This document shows, in pieces, positions 31,239 through 40,407 of a DNA stretch of 64,000 bases. Each line of letters begins with the position of its first letter. Positions within the stretch are counted from its first letter, which is position 1. This DNA comes from Balneola sp. Lineage in GTDB: Bacteria > Bacteroidota > Rhodothermia > Balneolales > Balneolaceae. The translations under genes were made by a program, and so were the position numbers. The notes below the pieces were generated by a model. The model saw nothing but the letters and a program-made list of their open reading frames with translations, ran no database searches and was not told the DNA's origin. The stretch covers positions 176,429-240,428 of the forward strand of contig NZMW01000002.1 of NCBI GenBank assembly GCA_002694685.1. Direction: 5' to 3'.

Positions 31239-31440
31239 TATGAATAAGGATCATTAATGCAATAATTATTATAATATAGAATAAATTATGAATTAAATTA
31301 TTTATATAAATAGCACTCTAAAATTACACCAACATCACTGTGCTATCTTAATCTTTCGGGGAGCAAAGCAACGAGTTCAAATAGTTAAGAGATAAGAAAA
31401 AAGCCTGTTTCTTTATTCAAGAAACAGGCTTTGGTAAAAG
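31239..31440. other. Very AT-rich non-coding stretch beside tRNA-Leu
   Basis: Runs of A and T (for example AATTATTATAATATAGAATA) between the last orphan frame and the tRNA terminator. No gene or repeated copy seen. With 30506-31238 it forms an AT-rich block next to the 3' side of the tRNA gene. Confidence 0.5.
31397..31432 (-). terminator. Terminator of tRNA-Leu
   Basis: On the minus strand AAGCCTGTTTC and GAAACAGGCTT pair perfectly around TTGAATAAA and are followed by a T-run. It lies 9 bases beyond the tRNA 3' end. Confidence 0.85.
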
Positions 31441-31524
31441 TGCTCACGAGAGGAGTCGAACCTCCACGACCGTTAGGTCACACGCCCCTCAAGCGTGCGC
31501 GTCTACCAATTCCGCCACGTGAGC
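31441..31524 (-). tRNA. tRNA-Leu (anticodon GAG)
   Basis: An 84-base class II tRNA read on the minus strand. Acceptor stem GCTCACG/CGTGAGC, D-arm containing GGCGGAATTGGTAGACGC, anticodon stem CACGC/GCGTG with loop TTGAGGG, so the anticodon is GAG (reads CUC/CUU). A long variable arm (TGACCTAACGGTC) and TTCGACTCC in the T-loop follow. Discriminator base A; CCA is not encoded. A terminator follows. Confidence 0.96.
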
Positions 31525-31589
31525 ATTGGTAGTAAATCAAGGGCGACAAATATAGCGTTTTTAAGCTTCAAAGTTCAACGGATTTCCAC

Positions 31590-31622
31590 AAAAAAACCCA
31601 TCCAAATAAATGAATGGGTTTT
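31590..31622 (-). terminator. Terminator downstream of the dnaA-TPR operon
   Basis: On the minus strand AAACCCAT and ATGGGTTT pair around a 12-base loop, followed by seven T. It is the first clear terminator after the TPR gene at 31895. Confidence 0.7.
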
Positions 31623-31654
31623 GCTGAGTGTACATCCGTTCAGATATTCACGTC

Positions 31655-31705
31655 AGGCTTAGGCGAATTGCTCTTATTCAACCATAAGACGATTCGCTTT
31701 AGCCT
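31655..31705. repeat. 51-base long hairpin
   Basis: AGGCTTAGGCGAATTGCTCT pairs with AGACGATTCGCTTTAGCCT across a TCAACC loop, about 22 pairs with few mismatches. No T-run, so not an ordinary terminator. No second copy was found in this window. Confidence 0.55.
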
Positions 31706-31728
31706 TTAGTTTTATAATCTATCATTTA

Positions 31729-31755
31729 CTCCGACGCAGAGCGTCAGGAGCAAGG
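31729..31755. repeat. CCTCGCTCC element, inverted short form
   Basis: CTCCGACGCAGAGCGTCAGG then AGCAAGG: the complement of the short form seen at 2248 and 48036, somewhat decayed. Confidence 0.6.
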
Positions 31756-31762
31756 TGAAAAA

Positions 31763-31792
31763 GTCATTCCTGCGAAGGCAGGAATCTTGATG
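31763..31792. repeat. TCATTCCTGCGAAGG palindrome
   Basis: GTCATTCCTGCGAAGGCAGG then AATCTTGATG; nearly the same as 4677-4706 (GTCATCCCTGCGAAGGCAGG then GATCTGGATG). Confidence 0.7.
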
Positions 31793-31894
31793 TAATAAAT
31801 GTAACGTGATTCTTTTCTGCCATCCGGATCTCGGGCCTTCGCCGCGAGATGACTTGATCGAGCATTAATACATTCAGATTTGAGTGTTCCTTGT

Positions 31895-32449
31895 TCAAAG
31901 TTCGTCTTCGCCTTCAAGCTGACGCTTGGCATAATCGTTCTCAGGATCAATCTTGAGCGCCTGCTCGTAATAAGTGGCAGCTTTATCAGGTTGACCGCCT
32001 TTGTTAATCATGTCGCCCATCAGGATCCAGTTCTCGGCATCTTTTGGATCTTTTTTGATTCGCTCGATTAAATAAGGAATAGCTTCTTGGCCGCGGTCAG
32101 TCATCAACATTAACATAACTTTGTTACGGTGAGCAGCTGAGGTGTCGCTAAGCTCAATGGCTTTATCAAAATCTTCTTCTGCTCCGTCAAGCTTTTCCAG
32201 TTGCATGCGTACATTTCCGCGGAGGTTGTAGTACGGAGCGTTGTCATCATCGAGCTTGATTGCTTTTTCAATGGCTTCAATACTATGGCTCCACTGATTG
32301 AGCTGCTGCATAACCAAAGCTTCCAGGTAGTAAGCTTCGTGGGAATCGGGTTCTTCTTTCTGCAACTCTCGTGCTACGTCCAAAGCATAATCGATGTCTT
32401 TTTCGCGTAGTAATTCAAATCCTTTATTTAGTTTCTCTTCGAAATTCAT
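31895..32449 (-). CDS. TPR protein ending the dnaA operon
   Basis: A 184-residue cytoplasmic protein with about five tetratricopeptide repeats, for example EAYYLEALVMQQLNQWSHSI, APYYNLRGNVRMQLEKLDGA and KAATYYEQALKIDPENDYAK. A scaffold type; partner unknown. Last gene of the unit dnaA-folB-folK-kinase-DUF4834-like-TPR, 9 bases after the previous stop. Confidence 0.87.
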   Translation of the reverse strand: MNFEEKLNKGFELLREKDIDYALDVARELQKEEPDSHEAYYLEALVMQQLNQWSHSIEAIEKAIKLDDDNAPYYNLRGNVRMQLEKLDGAEEDFDKAIELSDTSAAHRNKVMLMLMTDRGQEAIPYLIERIKKDPKDAENWILMGDMINKGGQPDKAATYYEQALKIDPENDYAKRQLEGEDEL

Positions 32450-32458
32450 GGAGTGTGT

Positions 32459-32647
32459 TTAGTTGTCTTTATTAGAAAGATCTTCGTATTCGGCTTCTTC
32501 AATTTCATCAAAATTCTTTCCCCTGTTTCTGGACGATCCAGAAAATGGGTTGAAATTTTGTTGGCGCTTACTGGAAGGTAAGAACAATCGGTTGATATAT
32601 CTTATCACAAAGAAAAATGCTATGCTGAAAACTATAAACTTAAGCAT
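32459..32647 (-). CDS. Small membrane protein (DUF4834-like)
   Basis: A 62-residue protein: one N-terminal membrane helix (MLKFIVFSIAFFFVIRYINR), then a basic stretch and an acidic tail (FDEIEEAEYEDLSN). Matches the general plan of DUF4834 proteins of Bacteroidetes. Tightly packed between the kinase (3-base gap) and the TPR gene (9-base gap), which supports it being a real gene. Function unknown. Confidence 0.72.
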   Translation of the reverse strand: MLKFIVFSIAFFFVIRYINRLFLPSSKRQQNFNPFSGSSRNRGKNFDEIEEAEYEDLSNKDN

Positions 32648-32650
32648 GGC

Positions 32651-33292
32651 TCAAGGCGCAATATGAATGTGTGTGTTAGTGTGAACCGGCTTTTCAAAAA
32701 TTTGCTCTTCAATATAAGCAAGGTGTTCTTCATTATTGACAAAATCTATCTCAGAAGCATTCAATACAATTAACGGAGCCCGGTTATAATGGTGGAAAAA
32801 ATGGTTGTAGGCATCATTAAGCTCTTTCAGATATTCCGGGGTTATGTTTCGCTCGTAATCGCGCCCACGGTTATTGATGTTCTCCATGAGCCGTTCAATG
32901 GATGACTGTATATAAATAATCAGGTCAGGTTGTGGGGCAATCCCGGTCATTATGTTGAAAATGTTGTCGTACAGGGCCATCTCATCCTGATCGAGATTCA
33001 GCCGTGCAAAAATGCGATCTTTGTCAAAAATGTAATCTGAAATCGTAAACTGATGAAACAGATCCTGGCTCATCATATTTTGCTGCTGCTTAAAACGGCT
33101 CGCTAAAAAAGCCAGCTGTGTTTGGAAGGCATATCGCTCACGGTCTTCATAAAATTTTGGCAAAAAAGCATTGTCTTCAAACTCTTCCAAAACAAGGCGG
33201 GCGTTCCGGCGCTCAGCCAACAGAGTGGCAAGAGAAGTTTTACCTGCTCCAATCACACCTTCAATGGCAATAAAATCATAAGAGTTGGGCAT
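32651..33292 (-). CDS. Deoxynucleoside kinase (dNK family)
   Basis: Phosphorylates deoxynucleosides for salvage into dNTPs. 213 residues: P-loop EGVIGAGKTSLA (about 8-19), LEEFEDNAFLPKFYED (the substrate-binding Glu), then DYIFDKDRIFARLNL with the Asp-Arg motif, and a late LKELNDAYNHFFHHYNRAPL. Most similar in plan to the bacterial deoxyadenosine/deoxyguanosine kinases; the exact substrate is not decidable. Sits directly after folK (3-base gap) in the dnaA unit, so nucleotide supply and replication start are probably transcribed together. Confidence 0.9.
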   Translation of the reverse strand: MPNSYDFIAIEGVIGAGKTSLATLLAERRNARLVLEEFEDNAFLPKFYEDRERYAFQTQLAFLASRFKQQQNMMSQDLFHQFTISDYIFDKDRIFARLNLDQDEMALYDNIFNIMTGIAPQPDLIIYIQSSIERLMENINNRGRDYERNITPEYLKELNDAYNHFFHHYNRAPLIVLNASEIDFVNNEEHLAYIEEQIFEKPVHTNTHIHIAP

Positions 33293-33295
33293 CAG

Positions 33296-33784
33296 CTACC
33301 AGTTCAATGTAGTTTTAACAATTTTGAGACTCGGCGCTTCTTCAATGAGTGCGTTAATGTGCTGTGCGGAATTAGGATCTTTCCATTGAGGAAAAACGTC
33401 GCTTAGCGGCAATAACACAAACAAACGCCGGGTGTATTCCTGATGGGGAATGATAAGGCTATCTGTTTCAATGACCAAGTTATCATAGGCAATAATATCC
33501 AAATCAATAGTGCGGGCAGTCCATTTGGGATAGCGGGAGGGACGGCCTTGTTTTTTTTCCTGAGCTTTAAGCTTCTCAAATAATTTTTCAGGAGAGAGGT
33601 CGGTTTCAATGACAATCACTCCGTTTAGAAAATCATTTTCTGAAGGGCCAACCGGTTCCGATTTATAGATACTGGATTTTTGGGGCTGTGAATCCGAGAG
33701 GTTTTCTAAAAAGGCTGAAGCTTTCTGTAGTTGTTGATGAGGATCATTCAAATTTGAACCCAGTGCAATCACTACCTGGGCCAT
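33296..33784 (-). CDS. folK: 2-amino-4-hydroxy-6-hydroxymethyldihydropteridine diphosphokinase (HPPK)
   Basis: Transfers pyrophosphate from ATP to the pterin in folate synthesis. 162 residues with ALGSNLNDP (about 6-14), SEPVGPSENDFLNGV and the signature ARTIDLDIIAYD (about 90-102). Standard length. It overlaps the end of folB by 13 bases, which supports translational coupling of the two successive folate enzymes. Confidence 0.95.
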   Translation of the reverse strand: MAQVVIALGSNLNDPHQQLQKASAFLENLSDSQPQKSSIYKSEPVGPSENDFLNGVIVIETDLSPEKLFEKLKAQEKKQGRPSRYPKWTARTIDLDIIAYDNLVIETDSLIIPHQEYTRRLFVLLPLSDVFPQWKDPNSAQHINALIEEAPSLKIVKTTLNW

Positions 33785-34131
33785 GACATCCTCGCCTCGG
33801 TATAAGCAACAGGAGCCTTAATTGGAGGATTTAACTTGCGAACGCATACTTCAAGTTCTTCCGCTTCTTTAAAGTGATTTGCAAGTTTAGTCCCAATATC
33901 GAAACAGAGCCGTTCAATGAGATCAACCGAATCTCCATGCATTACCGATGCGGTTATTTCCTGAACCTTGGTGTAGTTGATGGCATCTTTCAGATTATCC
34001 GTGGAGGCAGCCTTCGATAAGTCAGCTTGGAAAACTACGTCCACCTCAAAGTCGTTGCCTTCTATTTTTTCCTGTTCTTGAACTCCGTGCAGACCATGAA
34101 ATTTCATTCCTTTAACAGAGAGGGAATCCAT
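33772..34131 (-). CDS. folB: Dihydroneopterin aldolase
   Basis: Cleaves dihydroneopterin to the HPPK substrate. 119 residues, MDSLSVKGMKFHGLHGVQEQ at the N-terminus (family Tyr/His-rich GxxGxxxxE block), then DFEVDVVFQADLSKAAST and NYTKVQEIT. The C-terminal end KLNPPIKAPVAYTEARM is typical. Starts 2 bases after the dnaA stop and overlaps folK, so it is part of a single operon. Confidence 0.94.
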   Translation of the reverse strand: MDSLSVKGMKFHGLHGVQEQEKIEGNDFEVDVVFQADLSKAASTDNLKDAINYTKVQEITASVMHGDSVDLIERLCFDIGTKLANHFKEAEELEVCVRKLNPPIKAPVAYTEARMSWPR

Positions 34132-34133
34132 GA

Positions 34134-35579
34134 TTACAAGCTTGCGACTTCGATACGCTGATGAAGTTCTTCAACCATGCGCTTGTGCTTTGCACTGGTA
34201 GAAATGCGCTCTTCAACCGTTGAAATGGCATGAATTACGGTAGAATGATCTCGCCCGCCAAAATGTAGTCCAATAGTCTTTAAGCTAGACTTGGTGAATT
34301 TTTTGGAGAGATACATCGCGATTTGTCTCGCTTCAACGATTTCCTGCTTCCGGGTTTTCTCACGGACTTTATTGGTATCAATACCAAAGTAATCACACAC
34401 ATAATTTTGGATCGACTCAATGGAGATCTGTGTGTTGGAATCTTTGACCATGTCTTTGAGCACTCGCTTGGCCATAGCTAAATCAATGTCATCGATACTT
34501 TGTAGTGAAGCGTGTGCTAAAAGTTTGATGATAGCCCCTTCTAAATCCCGAACATTAGATTTGAAGTTATGAGCGATGAACTCAATAATTTGTGGGTCAA
34601 TTTCTATGCCGTTGTCATTCGCTTTGCGTTCAAGGATAGCATAGCGGGTTTCATATTCAGGCATTTTAAGGTCAGCACTAAGTCCCCAACCAAAGCGGGA
34701 TATAAGCCGTTCTTCGATATCAGGAACGTCCTTAGGAGCGCGATCACTGCTTAGAATAATCTGTTTGCCGTCTTGGTGAAGTGCGTTAAAAATGTGGAAG
34801 AATTCTTCCTGAGTTTTTTCTTTTCCGCTGAAGAACTGAATGTCATCTACCATCAACACATCAATGTTTCGATAGAACATGGAGAACTCACTGGCTCGGT
34901 TATTCCGAATAGAGTGAACAAACTCATTCGTAAAAGCCTCGGAAGATATATATAGTACTGATTTCTCATCCCCGAACTTCTCTTTAATCTTGTTACCAAT
35001 ACTTTGAACCAAGTGAGTTTTTCCTAAACCTGTTGGTCCATATACAAAAAATGGATTGAAGGAATTACTTCCGGGGTTATCAGCAATTGCCATGGCGGCG
35101 GATCGGGCGAGTCGGTTACAGTCACCTTCAATAAAGCGCTCAAAAACATAATTGTTGTTTAAGTTCGAATCTATCTTGGTCTTTCTGATCCCCGGTATTA
35201 CAAATGGATTTTCAATTCGTTCAGGGTGGTACTCAGGATATCCACTCGACTCTTGAGGTTGTACAGGACCCATTGGTCTTTGGGGCATTCTCACTGAGCG
35301 ATTATGCTCAAACTGATCCGACTTTTCCATAACAATGGAATACTCCAATTTACCTTCAGGTCCAAGAACTTTGGCGAGCGTAGAGCGCAGCATATTATAA
35401 TAGTGCTCTTCCAACCATTCGTACCAAAACTGGCTGGGTACCTGAACAGTAAGAGTTCCATCTTTAAGGGATACTGGTTTGATAGGCTCAAACCATGACT
35501 TATACTTTTGGTAGCTAATGTTATCCTTAATAATATCTAGGCACTTTTCCCATGCCGATTCAACCGAAAGCTCGTGCAA
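34134..35579 (-). CDS. dnaA: Chromosomal replication initiator DnaA
   Basis: AAA+ ATPase that binds DnaA boxes and opens oriC. 481 residues: N-terminal interaction domain (about 1-80, SVESAWEKCLDIIKDNIS), a variable linker (about 85-130), the AAA+ core with Walker A GPTGLGKTHL and Walker B VDDIQFFSGK, and the C-terminal DNA-binding domain with GGRDHSTVIHAIST. ATG at 35579. It heads a run of six tightly packed genes that includes folB, folK and a deoxynucleoside kinase. A 376-base upstream gap contains several DnaA boxes and is the likely origin. Confidence 0.98.
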   Translation of the reverse strand: MHELSVESAWEKCLDIIKDNISYQKYKSWFEPIKPVSLKDGTLTVQVPSQFWYEWLEEHYYNMLRSTLAKVLGPEGKLEYSIVMEKSDQFEHNRSVRMPQRPMGPVQPQESSGYPEYHPERIENPFVIPGIRKTKIDSNLNNNYVFERFIEGDCNRLARSAAMAIADNPGSNSFNPFFVYGPTGLGKTHLVQSIGNKIKEKFGDEKSVLYISSEAFTNEFVHSIRNNRASEFSMFYRNIDVLMVDDIQFFSGKEKTQEEFFHIFNALHQDGKQIILSSDRAPKDVPDIEERLISRFGWGLSADLKMPEYETRYAILERKANDNGIEIDPQIIEFIAHNFKSNVRDLEGAIIKLLAHASLQSIDDIDLAMAKRVLKDMVKDSNTQISIESIQNYVCDYFGIDTNKVREKTRKQEIVEARQIAMYLSKKFTKSSLKTIGLHFGGRDHSTVIHAISTVEERISTSAKHKRMVEELHQRIEVASL

Positions 35580-35955
35580 TTTCCCTTATCCCCCTAGAGG
35601 TAAATACTTATTGTTCTTAGATCAAATCAAAACCAGTTATCCACAGAAAAAAACAATATTCCCGATTTTGAACTGCTGAGAAAATGCCAATTTATTGAAC
35701 ACTTGTCAAACCTACTTTAGGGCGTTTTCAAAAAGTTATCCACATTCACTTATAACTTTTAAAAGACTGCGCGCCAGTGACTTATGACTTTATCCAAATA
35801 ATTCTAAAATTCTACTTGACAGCGCGTAACATTGCCTTAACAAGGAAATGCCCTTTTTTTAATGGGATTAAAATACAGGGAAAATATTTTTCCACAAGTT
35901 TTCCACATTTTTATTCCACATCATAGGGTTGACTTCTTCAATAAAAAAAATCACC
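35580..35955. other. oriC: Candidate replication origin (oriC)
   Basis: The gap before dnaA contains two perfect TTATCCACA boxes (35637-35645 and 35736-35744), two TTTTCCACA boxes (35888-35896, 35899-35907) and TATTCCACA (35912-35920), all in the same orientation, plus a TTATCCAAA-like site near 35793. The surroundings are A/T-rich (for example ATTTTTATTCC, TTTTTTAATGGG). It lies beside dnaA, as in many genomes. GC skew could not be measured here, so origin function is inferred. Confidence 0.75.
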
Positions 35956-36819
35956 CTAGTCAAGTTTTTTTGCTAATAAAAACCTTGGCTTATTACCGTA
36001 GTCATTTTTTAAGTTTACCTCCCAATTATTATTCAAATATAGCTCCTGCACTTCCTGAGCGGTATCTTCATGAAGCTCTAAAAATAAAGCTCCATTTTTG
36101 GACAGTAATTGTGTACTTAATTTCTCTATAGCTCCGTACATTTTTTGGGTAGAATCACAGAATAAAGCTTCCTCCGGTTCGTAGTTTTTAACCTCTTGGT
36201 CAAGATTAGATTTTTCTGAAGGAAGGATGTATGGAGGGTTGGATATGATGAGATTGAATTTGGAGTCAGAAAAATGAGAAGGCTGGAATAAGTCATCCTT
36301 AGCAAACTCAACATCTACTTCATTATATGATGCGTTCTTTCTCGCAATCTCTAAAGCTGTATCTGAAACATCAGAACCATAGAGGCTCCAATTTGGTCTT
36401 GAGTTTTTTAAAGCGATAGGAATACAGCCGGAACCTGTTCCAACATCTAAAACAGTAAGCTCTGTTTCTTTGGGATATAGTTCAAGAATCCAGGCAACAA
36501 GTTCTTCGGTCTCTTGCCTCGGTATTAGTACACCGGGCTCAACTTTGATGTGAACATGGTGAAAGTCGGTTTCACCGGTTATGTATTGAAGAGGTTCGTG
36601 AAGAGAGCGGCGTTTAACTTTTGGGCGTAATTCATCCAGTTCGGCAGTGGAAAGAGGGCGGTCGTATTCCAGGTAAAGATCCAGTCGTTTAATGGATAGT
36701 ACATCTGCAAGGAGCCACTCGATACTCATTCGTGGTGACTTTACGTTTTTTTCTTCAAAAAACTTAGTCGCCCACTCCAACATGCTAAGAACCGTCCATA
36801 CGGAAGGAACTTTTGGCAT
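35956..36819 (-). CDS. prmC: Peptide chain release factor N5-glutamine methyltransferase
   Basis: Methylates the Gln of the GGQ motif in release factors, using S-adenosylmethionine. 287 residues: N-terminal helical domain (about 1-90), then a Rossmann methyltransferase with VLDVGTGSGCIPIALKNSRP (about 124-143) and the NPPY motif in NLIISNPPYI (about 194-203). The upstream hypothetical gene is 3 bases away, so the two are one unit. The oriC gap follows. Confidence 0.95.
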   Translation of the reverse strand: MPKVPSVWTVLSMLEWATKFFEEKNVKSPRMSIEWLLADVLSIKRLDLYLEYDRPLSTAELDELRPKVKRRSLHEPLQYITGETDFHHVHIKVEPGVLIPRQETEELVAWILELYPKETELTVLDVGTGSGCIPIALKNSRPNWSLYGSDVSDTALEIARKNASYNEVDVEFAKDDLFQPSHFSDSKFNLIISNPPYILPSEKSNLDQEVKNYEPEEALFCDSTQKMYGAIEKLSTQLLSKNGALFLELHEDTAQEVQELYLNNNWEVNLKNDYGNKPRFLLAKKLD

Positions 36820-36822
36820 GAA

Positions 36823-37209
36823 TTATTCTTCCTCGGCTTGCTTTGGGGGCTGTTCTTCCTGAAGCGTTAAGCCATGACGTTTAGAGAAATCCAGAATAAA
36901 ATCAATAACGTTAGATTCAACGTTACGCTCTTCGGAAAGTGAACTGCCTCTGAAACCCATGCGTCCACCAGTCTTTTTAAGAACAATTTTATTATGCTTG
37001 CCTAAGCTTTCAACAATACAAGTAAGTGTAACACTTGAGTTAATCTGTTTTTCATATTCTTCATAAACGGCTACATAAATCGTTTCTGAAGAACCCTCAG
37101 GTGAATATTCGTATAGAAATTTAGGCGGATGCTCTTTGAACATTTTAGAAGACATTCTGCGTAGCGTTGCAGTTGGCCCAAATACAAAATAAGTTGTGTG
37201 TGAATTCAT
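36823..37209 (-). CDS. Conserved-looking hypothetical protein before prmC
   Basis: A 128-residue soluble protein (MNSHTTYFVFGPTATLRRMS; LTCIVESLGKHNKIVLKKTG; end acidic PKQAEEE). No signal peptide and no family recognised. It is cotranscribed with prmC (3-base gap). The well-formed sequence and operon position make it a likely real gene. Confidence 0.65.
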   Translation of the reverse strand: MNSHTTYFVFGPTATLRRMSSKMFKEHPPKFLYEYSPEGSSETIYVAVYEEYEKQINSSVTLTCIVESLGKHNKIVLKKTGGRMGFRGSSLSEERNVESNVIDFILDFSKRHGLTLQEEQPPKQAEEE

Positions 37210-37368
37210 GCTTTGTAGCTTGAATTAATTATTTTAAAGGAATGTTTAATAGATCGAAAATTTGTGCTGAAAATAACAGGTTATTGCTTTAAGGCAATAA
37301 GAAAATGAATAAAATTTCGTTTTAGTTGCAGATAATGTACTTAAAACGCTCATAAACCCGATTTTTTA

Positions 37369-38214
37369 ATGAAAAATTTGATCACGTATACTCTATTATT
37401 TCTGCTTATTGGAGTGTCGCACCCAGTTATTGCACAATTTGGAGAGCCTCAGGTGCAAAAAAAGGAAGTCCCGAGAAACCTATTTGACGAAGGATATAAA
37501 ACTGGTTTTGGTATTAACCTCTCTCTGAGTGATTTTGGGTTTGGCGCTGGAGGACAATTTAGATTCGGCTTAAACTCTTACTCTGAAGCACTCATCTCTT
37601 TGAAGATTTTAGGACTCAAAGATCCTACAGAACAAACCTTCATTGACTACTACTTTGGTTTTAAGACCGTGCCTGAAAAGTACCAGCGGGTAGTGGCATT
37701 TCCGTTACATATTGGTTTGAAGAAAAGATTTTTTGCAGAAGACATTTCTGATAATTTTCGGGTATTCAGTTCTTTGAGTGTAGGACCTACTTTTGCTTTA
37801 TCGTACGCCTACTTTAATGACAGTTCTGAAAACGGGTTCAGAGAAAATGACGCAGCTATTTATGGTTATTCAGAACGAATTAATGATGTATTCTCAGGCT
37901 TTGATGAATCTGAAACTCATTGGGGTTTAGGCGGGGAATTTGTGATAGGAGTAGATTTCGGTGAAAACTTCTCAAACTTGTCAACCATTCAGTTTGGATA
38001 TTCAATGAACTACTTTGCCGATGGAATTCAGGTGTTAGAACCTTGTCAGCCTGATTTAAGCAGAATAGGGATGGCTCCAACAAATCCATGTGGATTGGGA
38101 TCAACCCAAGTTCAGGTTGGCCCTGACTCTTTTGCACCTCTTGAAAAAGCTAATGACCCGAGGAAGTATTTTGGTACCGCTCAAATCAGCTTCATCTTTG
38201 GCTGGATGTGGTAA
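37369..38214 (+). CDS. Outer-membrane beta-barrel-like protein of unknown function
   Basis: A 281-residue exported protein. Signal peptide MKNLITYTLLFLLIGVSHPV with cleavage near IAQ. The rest alternates polar and aromatic residues (YKTGFGINLSLSDFGFGAGG; FRFGLNSYSEALISLKI; LGGEFVIGVDFG) and ends on AQISFIFGWMW. That fits an outer-membrane barrel. No named family recognised. Single gene, convergent with the HAD gene (5-base gap). Confidence 0.65.
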   Translation: MKNLITYTLLFLLIGVSHPVIAQFGEPQVQKKEVPRNLFDEGYKTGFGINLSLSDFGFGAGGQFRFGLNSYSEALISLKILGLKDPTEQTFIDYYFGFKTVPEKYQRVVAFPLHIGLKKRFFAEDISDNFRVFSSLSVGPTFALSYAYFNDSSENGFRENDAAIYGYSERINDVFSGFDESETHWGLGGEFVIGVDFGENFSNLSTIQFGYSMNYFADGIQVLEPCQPDLSRIGMAPTNPCGLGSTQVQVGPDSFAPLEKANDPRKYFGTAQISFIFGWMW

Positions 38215-38219
38215 TTTTA

Positions 38220-38909
38220 TTAATTACTCACCTGAGAAAACCATTCTTCCGGATTAGCTAAGCTATCAAGAATAACGTCGGGATTATGTTCAGCCAATTC
38301 ATCCCGGGTATATGTACCAGTGGTAACAGCTACACATTTCATGCCTGATTTCTTAGCACAAATTACATCCCGCGGGGTATCACCTAAAACTATAAACCGT
38401 GAAGGATCGGGAGAAAAATTATATAGTCTCTCAACCTCATCTAGTGCAATTTTTGGAAGTTTATTCCGGTCTTTTTCAAACTCACCGAAAGCACCAAAAG
38501 AAAAATCTCTGCTTATATCTGCCGCTTTAAGTTTGACCTGTGCAGCCTGCGGATAATTTCCGGTTAGAAGGCCACAAATGAAATCACCCTCAAAAAAAAA
38601 CTCTAAGGCTTCTTCAATATGCTCGATGCGATTCACGTATTCTTTTTTAGTCAGCAGTACATTTTCCATGTATTCCAGATACCGTGATTTGTATTCCTTA
38701 TACAAGGATTCATCAAAATCATGGTGAACTAAAAAAGAGTTAAAAATATCATGATCGGTTCTGCCGGAAAAAGAATCCTTCTCCATATCCGGATAATGAA
38801 TTTCGAGTTCATCTAAGATTCTTCTAAGATGGCTTCGGGTGTGTTTACTGTCAACAGAAAGGAGTGTGCCGTCAATATCAAAAAGAATAACCCAGGGATG
38901 TGGTGTCAA
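38220..38909 (-). CDS. HAD-superfamily phosphatase (phosphoglycolate phosphatase-like)
   Basis: A 229-residue hydrolase of the haloacid dehalogenase family. Motif I ILFDIDGTLLSVD (about 9-21), motif II LLTGNYPQA, motif III near KLPKIALDEVE and motif IV VLGDTPRDVICAKKSG (the Asp pair). The cap domain is helical, as in phosphoglycolate phosphatases. The substrate is not determined by the sequence. Alone on the minus strand. Confidence 0.87.
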   Translation of the reverse strand: MTPHPWVILFDIDGTLLSVDSKHTRSHLRRILDELEIHYPDMEKDSFSGRTDHDIFNSFLVHHDFDESLYKEYKSRYLEYMENVLLTKKEYVNRIEHIEEALEFFFEGDFICGLLTGNYPQAAQVKLKAADISRDFSFGAFGEFEKDRNKLPKIALDEVERLYNFSPDPSRFIVLGDTPRDVICAKKSGMKCVAVTTGTYTRDELAEHNPDVILDSLANPEEWFSQVSN

Positions 38910-39023
38910 AGCAGAATAAGTTTTAAATGTTTATCAAATCTTCAACAAAGTTACAAAACTTCAGGCGAAATGGCTTTAAGTACATGTTAAATCGCAGTAC
39001 CTTTCAGCAATCAATCTCACTAA

Positions 39024-40331
<1,308 letters not shown>

Positions 40332-40353
40332 AAGCATAAGTCTTTAAGCTTCC

Positions 40354-40385
40354 AAAGCCATCACATTTTGTGATGGCTTTTTTTA
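40354..40385 (+). terminator. Terminator of eno
   Basis: AAGCCATCACA and TGTGATGGCTT around TTT, followed by seven T. Confidence 0.92.
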
Positions 40386-40407
40386 TGCCCTTTTATTAAA
40401 TGTGGGT

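Larger units (their letters stand above)
31525..31894. other. 370-base gap with hairpins and repeats
   Basis: Holds a terminator (31590-31622), a 51-base hairpin (31655-31705), a CCTCGCTCC-family palindrome (31729-31755), a TCATTCCTGCGAAGG palindrome (31763-31792) and a related TCTCGGGCCTTCGCCGCGAGA hairpin near 31830. No gene seen. Confidence 0.65.
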
